From NCBI RefSeq assembly GCF_025152745.1, contig NZ_CP104040.1, positions 868,001-932,000 on the forward strand: a DNA stretch of 64,000 nt, given 5' to 3'. A program made the position numbers and the translations under genes. The notes below the pieces were generated by a model, which saw only the letters and a list, made by a program, of their open reading frames with translations, made no database searches and was not told where the DNA came from. This document shows, in pieces, positions 35,571-44,830 of this stretch (positions are counted from its first letter, which is position 1; the number at the start of each line of letters is the position of its first letter). Source of the stretch: Rhizobium sp. WSM4643. Its GTDB lineage: Bacteria; Pseudomonadota; Alphaproteobacteria; Rhizobiales; Rhizobiaceae.

Positions 35571-35882
35571 ATGAGAGAACGCTATTGCCGCGTCTGCGGC
35601 GGCTGGCACCCGCTCGATAAATGGCCGCACAACTGCATGCCGGCTGCGAACCCGGCGCAGTCCGATCTGCCGGCGCCGCATTTCGTCAGCGACAGTATCG
35701 ACATCCAATCGATGCATGACGGCAGGCATTACACCTCGAAGGCCAAGCTGCGCTCGGCCTACCGAGCGGCCGGCGTGGTCGAGATCGGCAACGAAAAGCC
35801 GCAGCCGATCGAGAAGCCGAAGACCAATCGAAAGGCGATCCGAAACGAATTGCGGCGAGTTCACGCCAAATATAACGCCTAG
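35571..35882 (+). CDS. Small phage protein with zinc-knuckle-like N-terminus
   Basis: A 103-residue protein from ATG 35571 behind ACGGAG. RYCRVCGGWHPLDKWPHNC contains Cys, Cys, His, His and Cys spaced for metal binding. The C-terminal half is basic (RKAIRNELRRVHAKYNA). It sits between portal and scaffold; function unknown. Confidence 0.65.
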   Translation: MRERYCRVCGGWHPLDKWPHNCMPAANPAQSDLPAPHFVSDSIDIQSMHDGRHYTSKAKLRSAYRAAGVVEIGNEKPQPIEKPKTNRKAIRNELRRVHAKYNA

Positions 35883-35944
35883 AACAAAACGCTCTAACCT
35901 TTTGTTTTTACGGGCATCAATCCCCGACAAAGGAAGTTTCCGAC

Positions 35945-37042
35945 ATGGATATGGAAGACCTGAACGAGGCCGGCAACGGCAGCGAAGATTTTGGCGCGTT
36001 CGACGAGAGGCCCCTGAATGACAGGCCAGCCAGCATCCGCGACAGCCTGAAGGCGGCGATCGACACCGTCGAAGGCAATGGACCGGGCGATATCGCCGGC
36101 CAGCCGCGCGACGGGGAAAACGGCCGCTTCCTGGCCAAGGGACAGGAGCAAGCCGCAGCGGCAAGCGCAGGGCAGGCGCCCGCGGCAAACGCCGCTCAAC
36201 AGACGCCGCAAGCACAGACCCAGATGCAGACCCGGGAACAGCCGGCAGGCATCGGCAGTCGGGTTCCGCCCGGCTGGTCGGCGGAAGCCAAGGCGCAATT
36301 CGCGACCCTTCCAGGCGAAGTGCAGGCGGCCATTACCAAGCGGGAGCAGGAGGTCGACAACGGCTTCCGCGTCCTGCAGGATTACAAGGGGCTCGAGGAG
36401 TTCACGCCGCTCATCCGCCAGGCCGGCATGACCCATGCGGATGTCATGCGCCGGGCGATCGACTGGGAAAAGGCGCTGATCCACGATCCCGTCAACACCG
36501 TCGTTCACGTCGCCAGGATGGCCGGGGTCAATCTTCACGCCCTGGTCAATGGCCAGACGGAACAGGTCCTGCAGCGCAATGCGCAGCAGGCCGGACCACA
36601 GCCCGGACTACAGCAAGGAGGACCGCAGCCTCGACCCATCAACGTCGAGGCGACGGTCGAACATGTTTTGCGGAAAAGGGACACTGAAACTCAAGTCGAT
36701 GCCTTTCTTTCCGACCCGGCAAACGCGCATGCCGATGACGTGCTTGACGACATGATCGCTCTTATCAATGCAGGGCGGGCATCGTCGCTTCAGGACGCCT
36801 ACGACGCCGCATGCTGGATGCGCCCGGACATTCGCCGGCAGTTGATCAGCCAGACTGCGCAGGCACCCGCCCGAGAACAGCAAGCCCAGAAGGCAGCAGC
36901 GGCAGATCAAGCCCGCCGCGCCTCGCGATCCATCTCTGGTTCTTCCGCGCCTGGCCCGACCCGCGATGCGGCAAGAGGCCAGCCCACCTCAATCCGAGAC
37001 TCGCTGCGCGACGCCATGCGCTTTTCGCGCGGTCAAGTCTGA
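35945..37042 (+). CDS. Probable scaffolding protein
   Basis: A 365-residue protein, highly helical, low in Cys and aromatic residues, and rich in Gln/Ala, lying just before the capsid gene: features of a phage scaffold. The motif PASIRDSLKAAID near residue 29 recurs at the C-terminus as PTSIRDSLRDAM, which may be paired binding sites for the coat protein. PPGWSAEAKAQFATLP near residue 107 is common in phage scaffolds of this kind. Confidence 0.75.
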   Translation: MDMEDLNEAGNGSEDFGAFDERPLNDRPASIRDSLKAAIDTVEGNGPGDIAGQPRDGENGRFLAKGQEQAAAASAGQAPAANAAQQTPQAQTQMQTREQPAGIGSRVPPGWSAEAKAQFATLPGEVQAAITKREQEVDNGFRVLQDYKGLEEFTPLIRQAGMTHADVMRRAIDWEKALIHDPVNTVVHVARMAGVNLHALVNGQTEQVLQRNAQQAGPQPGLQQGGPQPRPINVEATVEHVLRKRDTETQVDAFLSDPANAHADDVLDDMIALINAGRASSLQDAYDAACWMRPDIRRQLISQTAQAPAREQQAQKAAAADQARRASRSISGSSAPGPTRDAARGQPTSIRDSLRDAMRFSRGQV

Positions 37043-37057
37043 TCAAAGGAATGATCA

Positions 37058-39066
37058 ATGCCCATCTCGCCCAATCTCTCTGAAATCGTGACCACGACGC
37101 TGCGCAACCGCAGCGGCACGGTCGCCGACGACGTGACGAAGAACAACGGTCTTCTCACCCGTCTGAACAGCCGTGGCCGCAAGAAGCCCATCTCCGGCGG
37201 CCGCACCATCGTTCAGGAACTGCAGTACCAGGAAAACAGCACCTTCAAGCGGTTAACTTTTGCAGCCGCCGCCTGAGGTTTGCTTGCGTGCCAAAAGCCT
37301 GTCCGTCGTGGCAGCTTTGATATTGTTGCAGCGGCCGCATAGCGTTTGAGCATTCTCTTGAACGTTTGTACCGCCGGCACAGCAAGGGATTATGTGATCC
37401 AGCGTTAGGTTGGAACTCGAACCGCAATGAGCGCACTCCGTTCCAAGCCACTTCTTTCGCTGTAATGGCGTGAAATTGGTGGTTCGGTATCGGCGCCTAG
37501 GACGCGGCTTCAAGAACTCCTCTTCAGAATATGGCTCAAGTCCCCACATGGACCTGCCATAGGCCGACACGCATTTAGGATCGCCGCAGGTCTTATCGAT
37601 GTTCCTCTCGATCATCGATTTTTTGCGGTATGCCTGATCCCCGCAAACGACACATGTGATTGTTTTGCCCCTTAGGTTTTGAGGACGTGGGAGGCTTCTA
37701 TCGATCAGCTTCAGCTTAAATCCCTGCTGGCGGCAGGGCTCGGAGCAAAACCGAGACCGACCCGCCTTGATGTCGCTGACGCTTCGATAGAAACCACTCC
37801 CACACACCTCGCAAACAAGGGTCGAGCCTCGCGTCTTTTTAGCTCCGATCGAACCATTTGATCGGGCTTTGCCGACGCAGGCTCTAGAGCAGAATTTAGA
37901 CGATGTTCCACCGGCTTCCGCATAGCGGATCGCCGAAGGCCATTTCTCGAAAGAAGCTCCGCAATACTCACATGTCAAAGTGATCTTTGGCACGTATTAC
38001 CTCAGGTGAAAAACCGGGTTAATTCGGGGGAAACCATCGCCAATCAGATGTTGCATTCTAATAATAACATCTGAATCAAAATGATGGCAATCCCGAACCA
38101 AGCCGCATATGTAGCAATCCAATGGATTGTGAGGGATGCGGAAGGTCGAACGACTAGGCAGTGACGAAAGAATAATCTGCCCACGAAATCCCGGCCCATA
38201 GCAAATGGGAAGATATAGTCTGAGCTTCACTGAGTTGGCGCAAGGTGAAGAAGCAGGGGATAAAGAGCCTCTGCGATAACAGAACTGACTCTGGTTACGA
38301 TATCCTGAACGTGCAGCCCTCCGACGTCATCACCGCTGCCGAATACGACCTCAAGCAGGCGGCGGTCGCCGTCTCCATGTCGGGCCTCGAACAGCTACAG
38401 AACTCAGGCGAGGATGCGATCCTCGATCTGCTCGAGCAGCGCATCGAGAACGCCGAAACGACGCTGAAGAACAACATCGCGCTCGACTGCTATTCCGACG
38501 GAACGGCCGATGGCGGGCGTCAGATCGGCGGGTTGCAGTTGCTGATCTCGACCTCGCCGACCTCGGGCACCGTCGGCGGCATCTCGCGCGCCACCTGGGG
38601 TTTCTGGCGCAACCAGAAATTCTCGGCCTCGGCCGATGGCGGTGCGGCCGCCTCGAACGCCAACATCCAGAGCTACATGAACCGGCTCTATATGTCCTGC
38701 GTTCGCGGCTCCGACGCGCCTGATCTGGTCGTCGCCGACAACAACTTCTTCCGCCTCTATTGGGAATCGCTGCAGGCAATCCAGCGTATCACCTCGGCGG
38801 ACAAGGGCATGGCCGGCTTCCAGTCGCTGCAATACATGGGCGCCGACGTGATCTTCGACGGCGGCTTCGGCGGCGGTGCGCCGCTCAATCAGATGTTCTT
38901 TCTGAACACCAAGTACCTGTTCTACCGCCCGCACCGCGACCGCGACATGGCGCCGATCGGCGATGAGCGCATGAACACCAACCAGGACGCCTTCGTGCAG
39001 CTCATGGGCTTCGCCGGCAACCTCACCATGAACAACGCCTTCCTGCAGGGCGTGTTGTTCGCCTGA
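37058..39066 (+). CDS. Major capsid protein, split by a group I intron
   Basis: Exon 1 is 37058-37253 and exon 2 is 38288-39066; joined they give 325 codons (324 residues). Unspliced, the frame stops at 37276. The junction restores a Tyr codon (T + AC) to read FKR-Y-SGYDILNVQPSDV, which fits the coat-protein fold of this phage group. Exon 2 contains QLQNSGEDAILDLLEQRIENAE and the VADNNFFRLYWESLQ segment. The protein forms the head shell. It cannot be made unless the intron splices, so this gene reports on intron activity. Confidence 0.85.
37253..37993 (-). CDS. HNH homing endonuclease encoded antisense within the intron
   Basis: A 246-residue protein starting at GTG 37993 behind GAGG. Three Cys-rich repeats come first (CEYCGASF...FCSRAC, CEVCGSGF...FCSEPC, CVVCGDQA...CGDPKC), then the HNH motif CAHCGSSSNLTLDHIIPCC...NAQTLCGRCNNIKA. 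The repeats probably bind DNA as zinc fingers. The gene lies in the 5' part of the intron but on the opposite strand; its stop codon sits on the last base of exon 1. Endonuclease-driven intron mobility is the expected role. Confidence 0.85.
   Translation of the reverse strand: MPKITLTCEYCGASFEKWPSAIRYAEAGGTSSKFCSRACVGKARSNGSIGAKKTRGSTLVCEVCGSGFYRSVSDIKAGRSRFCSEPCRQQGFKLKLIDRSLPRPQNLRGKTITCVVCGDQAYRKKSMIERNIDKTCGDPKCVSAYGRSMWGLEPYSEEEFLKPRPRRRYRTTNFTPLQRKKWLGTECAHCGSSSNLTLDHIIPCCAGGTNVQENAQTLCGRCNNIKAATTDRLLARKQTSGGGCKS
37254..38287 (+). other. Group I intron in the capsid gene
   Basis: About 1034 nt. The four conserved core elements are in order on the plus strand: P (AATTCGGGGGAAA, 38021-38033), Q (AATCCCGAACCAAGC, 38089-38103), R (GTCGAACGACTA, 38145-38156) and S (AAGATATAGTC, 38210-38220). 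P4 pairs TTCGGG with CCCGAA and P7 pairs GACTA with TAGTC. The upstream exon ends in U and the intron ends in G (38287), the group I rule. P1 can form between exon GCGGT and intron GCCGC (37265-37269). The core is in the 3' quarter; the endonuclease gene fills the 5' part. Confidence 0.9.
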
Positions 39067-39088
39067 TCGTCAACGAAAGGAAAAGCAA

Positions 39089-39874
39089 ATGTCGATCGCA
39101 ACAATCCAGTCCGATCGTCTTGGCGCGAACCCGTTCGTCGTCGAAGGCCCGATCGTTTCCGGCTCCGGTATTCCGAGCCCGAACTTCTCCCTCGGCGCTG
39201 TCGCCGGCGGGGACCGCGAATCCGAATGGGTCTATTGCCAGCTGGTGCTGGCCTCGCAGACGACCCTTCAGCCCGGCCAATGGTTCCAGTGGACCAGGGA
39301 TTATGTCGCCTCGCTGCTGACCACGGCGGCTGCCGTCGTCGGCCAGCGCTGCGGTGTCTTTTCCGGTGCTGCCCAGCCTCCGACGCTGACCGGCGGTCCG
39401 GTCGGTGCCATCACGCTTGCACCGGGCACCTATTACATCTGGCTGCAGCGCAATGGCCAGGCGCCGGCATTGGTCGCAACCGCAACGGCGGCCCTCGTCG
39501 TTGCCGAAACCACCACCACGGCAGGCCAGGCGAGCGCCCCGGCATCCGCCACGGCAACCACCAAGGCCATCGCCAACGTCAACTTCGCGGCGGCCAACCA
39601 GACGTTCACGGCCACCACGGTCAATGGCTCCAACTTGCTGACGAGCGTTTCCGGGCTGAATGCCGGTTCCGGCCCGTTCATCGGCGCGGCCGTCTCCGGC
39701 ACCGGCATCGCAGGCGGAACCACCATCTCGGGCATCACCTACAGCCCGAGCGGCGTCGTCCAGAGCATCACCCTCTCGGCCAACGCCACCGCCAACGGCA
39801 CCGGCATCACCATCACCGCGACCGGCGTGCTCGAAGCAACGCTGCTGCGTCCGTTCCTGTCGAAGGTGAACTAA
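39089..39874 (+). CDS. Probable capsid decoration protein
   Basis: A 261-residue, beta-rich, Ala/Thr/Gly-rich protein directly after the capsid gene, with AAAGGAAAA upstream. Residues 1-140 look like a head protein (WVYCQLVLASQTTLQPGQWFQW), and the C-terminal part from about 155 (NVNFAAANQTFTATTVNGSNLL...GGTTISGITY) is an Ig/beta-helix-like repeat often found on phage surfaces. It probably decorates the head. Confidence 0.65.
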   Translation: MSIATIQSDRLGANPFVVEGPIVSGSGIPSPNFSLGAVAGGDRESEWVYCQLVLASQTTLQPGQWFQWTRDYVASLLTTAAAVVGQRCGVFSGAAQPPTLTGGPVGAITLAPGTYYIWLQRNGQAPALVATATAALVVAETTTTAGQASAPASATATTKAIANVNFAAANQTFTATTVNGSNLLTSVSGLNAGSGPFIGAAVSGTGIAGGTTISGITYSPSGVVQSITLSANATANGTGITITATGVLEATLLRPFLSKVN

Positions 39875-39932
39875 ACCAAGCATCAACGGGCGTTTCGGCG
39901 CCCATTTCGCCAACCTCTCTATGCGTGGCGTG

Positions 39933-40070
39933 CCCCTCATCCGCCTGCCGGCACCTTCTCCCCGCTCGCGGGGCGAAGGGGATATGCCGCGACCTCTCCG
40001 TTCCCCTCCAACCTTTCGCGGGGCACGTCCCCTCTCCCCGTTTTTACGGGGAGAGGGCTAGGGTGAGGGG
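39933..40070. repeat. Palindromic REP-like element 1 in the late operon
   Basis: Bounded by CCCCTCATCCGCC and the inverted GGGTGAGGGG, with inner hairpins such as CCCCGCTCGCGGGG and TCTCCCCGT...ACGGGGAGA. It lies in the only sizeable gap between head genes (39875-40146). Confidence 0.7.
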
Positions 40071-40146
40071 CAGCCACCCGCACGACATCAAGCCGGCACT
40101 TCGGCGCCCGCTTCCTTTCCCCGCCATCAACAGTGAGACAAACACC

Positions 40147-40716
40147 ATGCCCGACAGCAACACCGGAATTTATGCCTCTTTCAGCCTCGAACCGGTCGAA
40201 CAGACCTTTCTGACGGAGAAGGAAGGCCGGCCGATCTTTGCCGACAAGGAATTCGTCCGCATCTTCATCTCGGGCGACAAACATACCGAAGTCTATCGCG
40301 AGGTCACCGACAACGACAAACAGCGCTTTTCCGATGCCTATAAGCGATTCAAGGAAGGCGCGGCTGCCCGCGAGCAGCTGACCGGCACGCCGCTTTCGCA
40401 ATGGCCCTATCTGAAGCCCAGCCAGATCAAGGAGCTGGAGGCGGTCAATATCTATACCGTCGAGCAGCTCGCTGCCCTTTCCGACACCGTCAAGCAGAAG
40501 GTGGGCATGGGGGCGAACGAACTCGTCGCGGCTGCTCGGGCCTATCTCGCCACCGCTGAAAACTCCAGCGCTGCCTCGGCCTTTGCCGCCGAAAACGAGC
40601 GGCTGAAGGACGAGGTGACGCGGCTGCAGGAGCAGATGAAGGAGATGGCCTTGCGCTTCGAGGCGCTGGAAAAGGACGGCGAGGACGGCAAAGGCCGCAG
40701 CCGGCAAGCGGCCTGA
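40147..40716 (+). CDS. Phage structural protein, unknown role
   Basis: A 189-residue protein from ATG 40147. The middle has a helix-hairpin-like motif (LKPSQIKELEAVNIYTVEQLAAL) and the C-terminus a coiled coil (ENERLKDEVTRLQEQMKEMA). The position after the decoration gene suggests a head-associated protein. Family not recognised. Confidence 0.65.
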   Translation: MPDSNTGIYASFSLEPVEQTFLTEKEGRPIFADKEFVRIFISGDKHTEVYREVTDNDKQRFSDAYKRFKEGAAAREQLTGTPLSQWPYLKPSQIKELEAVNIYTVEQLAALSDTVKQKVGMGANELVAAARAYLATAENSSAASAFAAENERLKDEVTRLQEQMKEMALRFEALEKDGEDGKGRSRQAA

Positions 40717-40736
40717 TGAAGCCTCAAAGCAAGCGG

Positions 40737-40856
40737 CCCCCTCATCCGACCCTTCGGGCCACCTTCTCCCCGCTGGGGAGAAGGGGTTATGCCGCGACGT
40801 CTCGACTCCCTCTTCTCCCCAGCGGGGAGAAGGTGCCCGTAGGGCGGATGAGGGGG
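40737..40856. repeat. Palindromic REP-like element 2 in the late operon
   Basis: Begins CCCCTCATCCGACCC and ends with the inverted GGGCGGATGAGGGG, with an inner pair TTCTCCCC...GGGGAGAA occurring twice. The phrase TATGCCGCGAC is shared with element 1. It separates two phage genes. Confidence 0.75.
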
Positions 40857-40917
40857 CCACGCGGCACAACCCTCCTCGCCACGCCCACAGCTCTGCTTTG
40901 AACCGGAGATCCGCGCA

Positions 40918-41624
40918 TGTCGCTCCTGACCATCATTCAGAACGTCTGCGCGGAGATCGACCTCGATCCGCCGACGGCCGTCATGTCCTCGGCGGATCCG
41001 CAGATCATGCAGCTGCGCATTCTCTCCACCCGCGCCGGCCGCGACCTGATGCGCGAGCATGACTGGTCGGCGCTGATGGTGCAGCGGCAATTTGCAACGA
41101 CCGGCGCCAATCCGGAGCCGGCCGAGCCGCCCGCCGACTGGGACCGCTTCGCCGCCAATTCGAAGATCTGGAACGCTTCGCGCCTCTGGCAGCTGAATGG
41201 CCCGGTGGAGCCGCAGACCTGGCAGCGCAATACCATCCTCAATTCGAACCCGGTGCCTGAGATCTGGCGCATGGCCGGCGGCAAGCTCGATATCCATCCG
41301 AATTCTGCAGGCGAGACGATGGCTTACGCGTATATTTCCGGCTTCTGGGTGGCGGTGAATGGCGAGGCGACCTATGCCGCCAATTGGGCTGGTGACACCG
41401 ATACCGCCCGTTTCCCCGAAGACCTTCTCGAACTCTCGCTGATCTGGCGGTGGAAGCGGGCCAAGGGCCTCGACTATGGCGAGGAGATCGCCAGTTTCGA
41501 GCGATCCAAGGAAGCCGCGATCGGCGCCGATCGGGCGGCAAGCGCCGTCGACCTTTCACTGCCTGGGCGGGGGCAGGCGGGTGAGAATTACTGGCCCGGC
41601 ACAATTACGGTATCCAATCCATGA
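40918..41624 (+). CDS. Head-tail connector / adaptor-like protein
   Basis: A 235-residue protein (ATG at 40918) with an N-terminal helical bundle (LLTIIQNVCAEIDLDPP...IMQLRILSTRAGRDLMREHDW) typical of head-completion proteins of podovirus type, and the later LSLIWRWKRAKGLDYGEE helix. It overlaps the next gene by ATGA. It probably joins portal and tail. Confidence 0.7.
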
Positions 41625-43444
41625 CCCGCAGACCTGTCCCTCAAAACGGGCGCACCCGCCGCGTTTCGCCAGGCAAAGACTGGATCGCGCCGATCGGCGG
41701 CTGGCGAACCGATGTCGAGATGGCGGATATGCCTGAAGATGCGGCGTTCCAGCTCGACAATTTCTTTCCCGAAGCCAACCGGGTGCGCGCCCGTTACGGC
41801 TTCCTCGCCTTTGCCACCGGGCTTGGCGCCGGCGTACAGACGGTCATTCCCTATTCCGGTGTCGGCAACAGGCTGTTTGCCGCGGCCGGCGACAAGATAT
41901 TCGACGTGACGGCGGGCGGTGCCGTCGCTGCACCCGTCGTCTCCGGCATGGCAAGCGCCCACTGGTCGGTGCAGCAATATACCAACCCGGCCGGCCAGGA
42001 GTTTTTGCGCCTCGTCAACGGCCTGGACACGCCGCTGCTTTTTAACGGCACCGCCTGGACGAATAATTTTCTGGTGGGTACCGCAACGCTCGCCACCCAG
42101 AACGTTGCCATCAGGAACACGGCCTATACGCTGAGTTTCTTCGGCACCGGCTCCGTCACCCTTTCCGGCGCCTTCACCGGCTCGCTGAGCGGGACAGGCG
42201 TCGCCAACCGGGTGTCGCTGGCCTTCACGCCGGCTGCCGGCACGCTTGTCGTCACCGTCTCGGGTTCGGTCACCAATGCGCAGCTTGAAAAGGGCGCCGT
42301 CGCCACATCTTATGTGCCCTCGACGATGATCACGGGCATTCCTGACGCCTCGCTGCTGATCGCCGTTACCGCCTATCGCTCGCGCCTGTGGTTCATCGAG
42401 AAGAATTCGACCAATGTCTGGTATCTCGCCACCGACGCCGTCAGCGGCGCGGCGACGGTGCTGCCGGTCGGCGGCAATATGAAATATGGCGGCACGCTGA
42501 TTGCGATCAACGTCTGGACCATCCCCGTTTCGACGGGCCTGCAGCAGTGCCTTGTGCTGATCTCCTCGGAAGGCGAAGTGATCGTCTTCCAGGGTTCCGA
42601 TCCCTCGAGTGCTTCCAATTGGGGCCTGATCGGCACCTTCAAGCTCGGCCGGCCGCTCGGCACCGATCGATGCCTGCTGTCGGTCGGCGCCGATTTGGCG
42701 ATCATGACGACGGATGGGATCGTGCCAATCACCAAGGCCGTGCAGCTCGACCGGGGCGCCACCAGCCTCGGGGCGATCACCGCCAAGATCGGCCCGACCT
42801 GGCGCGAGACCGTTGCAGCGACCGGCACGACCTCTGAGGAGTGGCAGCTTTCGAGCTTCCCGGCCAGGCAGATGGCGATCGTCAACCTGCCGTCCTCCTT
42901 CGGCCCCTATCAATATGTGATGAACACCGAAACCGGGGCCTGGTGCCGCTTCGTCGGCATGCCCGCCTCCTGCTGGACGACTTGGCAGGACCGGCTGTTT
43001 TTCGGGGCGAGCGACGGCACGGTCTATGAGGCCGAAGTCGGCGCCAATGACAATGGCGTGGCGATCGATGCGCTGATGGTCGGCGCCTGGAGCCGCTATG
43101 GCGACGGCCTCTCGACCAAACTCTCGAAGCTGATCGGGGTGACGGCGCAAATCGGGGTGTCGACGCTGATGTATGCCGGGATCTCGGTCGACTATCAGAC
43201 CAAGATTCCGACAGTCCTGCTGTCGTCGATCGAAAACAATACGGCGGCGAAGTGGGGAATGGCGGTCTGGGGTGTCGCGAAATTCCCCGGCATTTCGCTT
43301 GTCCGCAAATTCGCCTCCGCCGGCGGCGCCGGTTCGGCCCTGGCGCCGACGATTCGCGCGCTGATCTCCGGCTCATCCGGCTCCGTCTCGGAAGCGGCCG
43401 TCGTCGGCGGCTCGGTGCTTTACGAAAAAGGCGCACCGATTTGA
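41621..43444 (+). CDS. Large beta-rich tail/connector protein (P22 gp10-like candidate)
   Basis: A 607-residue protein with repeated blade-like strands (SLLIAVTAYRSRLWFIEKNSTNVWYL, FGPYQYVMNTETGAWCRF, WQDRLFFGASDGTVYEAEV), the profile of phage stabilisation/tail-hub propellers. A Thr/Gly-rich insert lies around residues 155-225. Position and size fit a P22 gp10-type hub; that match is by feature only. Confidence 0.6.
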   Translation: MTRRPVPQNGRTRRVSPGKDWIAPIGGWRTDVEMADMPEDAAFQLDNFFPEANRVRARYGFLAFATGLGAGVQTVIPYSGVGNRLFAAAGDKIFDVTAGGAVAAPVVSGMASAHWSVQQYTNPAGQEFLRLVNGLDTPLLFNGTAWTNNFLVGTATLATQNVAIRNTAYTLSFFGTGSVTLSGAFTGSLSGTGVANRVSLAFTPAAGTLVVTVSGSVTNAQLEKGAVATSYVPSTMITGIPDASLLIAVTAYRSRLWFIEKNSTNVWYLATDAVSGAATVLPVGGNMKYGGTLIAINVWTIPVSTGLQQCLVLISSEGEVIVFQGSDPSSASNWGLIGTFKLGRPLGTDRCLLSVGADLAIMTTDGIVPITKAVQLDRGATSLGAITAKIGPTWRETVAATGTTSEEWQLSSFPARQMAIVNLPSSFGPYQYVMNTETGAWCRFVGMPASCWTTWQDRLFFGASDGTVYEAEVGANDNGVAIDALMVGAWSRYGDGLSTKLSKLIGVTAQIGVSTLMYAGISVDYQTKIPTVLLSSIENNTAAKWGMAVWGVAKFPGISLVRKFASAGGAGSALAPTIRALISGSSGSVSEAAVVGGSVLYEKGAPI

Positions 43445-43857
43445 TCGTCTCCGAACCGCGCGCGGAGATCGCGACCTGGGTCGGCAACAGGATCGGCGTG
43501 AGCTTTCATCCGCCTTACGCCACGCTTGCCCATATCGACCGCGGCCGGATCATCGCCGGCTTCGTCTTTAACGTCTGGACCGAGCATGACGTCGAGGTTT
43601 CGCTCGCCGCCGACCGGCTGACGCTGACGCTGATGCGATCGGTCTTTCGCTATGTCGTGCATCAGCTCGGCTGCGGCCGCGCAACCGCAAGAACCCGCGC
43701 CGACAATGCCGGAGCCCAGCACGTTCTGGCAAGGCTCGGCGCCCGCCTGGAAGGCCGCCAGCAGGCCTACTTCGGCGACTGCGACGCGCTGCTTTACGCA
43801 ATCATGAAAGAGGATTTTCCCTATGGTCTCCACGCCGAAGGCCCCAAAGGCGCCTGA
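43441..43857 (+). CDS. GNAT-like acetyltransferase-fold phage protein
   Basis: A 138-residue protein from TTG 43441, overlapping the previous stop. GFVFNVWTEHDVEVSLAA and LGCGRATARTRADNAGAQHVLARLGARLEG match the GNAT strand and acetyl-CoA helix region. Phage GNAT-like proteins occur at this place in podovirus operons (compare the T7 gp13-type protein). Enzymatic activity is uncertain. Confidence 0.65.
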   Translation: MIVSEPRAEIATWVGNRIGVSFHPPYATLAHIDRGRIIAGFVFNVWTEHDVEVSLAADRLTLTLMRSVFRYVVHQLGCGRATARTRADNAGAQHVLARLGARLEGRQQAYFGDCDALLYAIMKEDFPYGLHAEGPKGA

Positions 43858-44830
43858 TCCGACACAGACCGCAGCGGCGCAGACGGCCACCAACGTCGAC
43901 ACCGCCATCGCCAATGCGGGGCTCAGCCACACCAATCAGTACACGCCGGATGGCGCGCTGGAATACAAGGTCAGCGGCTACCAGACGATGACCGACCAGA
44001 ACGGCAAGACCTACCGGCTGCCGACCTATTCGGCCTATCAGACCTATTCGCCCGAGAACCAGGCGATCTATGACCAGACGCAGCAGACGCAGCTCGGCCT
44101 TGCCAGGCTCGCCAACGACCAGACCGGCAAGATTTCGGGTGTGCTCGGCACCAATGTCGACCTCAGCGCCGGCAATGTCGACAAATATGTCAACGATCAC
44201 TGGCAATCCGGCTTCAACAATCAGTGGGACCGCGACCAGGCGAGCCTCGACCAGAGCCTGGCCGACAAGGGCATCTCGATGGGTTCTGCCGCCTATGACA
44301 ACGCGCTGCGCGATTTTTCGACGCGTAAGCAGGCCGCATCCGACCAGTATCTCGGCGACATGTATTCGAATGCCCAGAATTCGATCCTGACCGAGCGAAA
44401 CCAGCCGCTGAACGAGATTTCGGCGCTGCTGTCGGGCTCGCAGGTCCATCAGCCGAGCTATGTCAACACGCCGACGACGCAGCTGCCGACTGTGGATCAG
44501 GCTGGGCTGATCAACGAAAACTACAATCAGCAGATGGGCCAATACAATCAGCAGCTCGCTAAGTCGAATGCTGCGATGGGCGGTCTGTTCGGCCTTGGCT
44601 CGTCGCTGCTTGGCGGCTGGGCGATGGGATCCGACCGGCGGTTGAAGGAGAACATCAAACGTGTCGGCACGCTTGATAACGGCCTGCCGGTCTACTCCTT
44701 CCGGTACAAGAAGGGCGGCCCGGTGCAGATCGGCCTCATGTCCGACGATGTGCGCGAGGTTCACCCGGAATCCGTGTTCGAAGATGCCGATGGGTTCGAT
44801 CGCGTCGATTATGAAAAGGCGGTGGTGTGA
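43823..44830 (+). CDS. Tail/virion protein with C-terminal S74 intramolecular chaperone-type domain
   Basis: A 335-residue protein. The first 250 residues are Gln/Asn/Ala-rich and helical; from about 270, SDRRLKENIKRVGTL begins the S74/ICA-type domain (PF13884), where a Ser-Lys pair autocleaves in long fibres. GLMSDDVREVHPESVF is typical of its end. The following locus holds a decayed second copy of the domain. Confidence 0.75.
   Translation: MVSTPKAPKAPDPTQTAAAQTATNVDTAIANAGLSHTNQYTPDGALEYKVSGYQTMTDQNGKTYRLPTYSAYQTYSPENQAIYDQTQQTQLGLARLANDQTGKISGVLGTNVDLSAGNVDKYVNDHWQSGFNNQWDRDQASLDQSLADKGISMGSAAYDNALRDFSTRKQAASDQYLGDMYSNAQNSILTERNQPLNEISALLSGSQVHQPSYVNTPTTQLPTVDQAGLINENYNQQMGQYNQQLAKSNAAMGGLFGLGSSLLGGWAMGSDRRLKENIKRVGTLDNGLPVYSFRYKKGGPVQIGLMSDDVREVHPESVFEDADGFDRVDYEKAVV

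Noticed and set aside
34148..35572. Open frame of 474 codons on the minus strand, opposite the portal gene
   Set aside because: Leu/Arg/His-rich shadow frame created by high-GC codon use; the plus-strand portal is clearly the gene.
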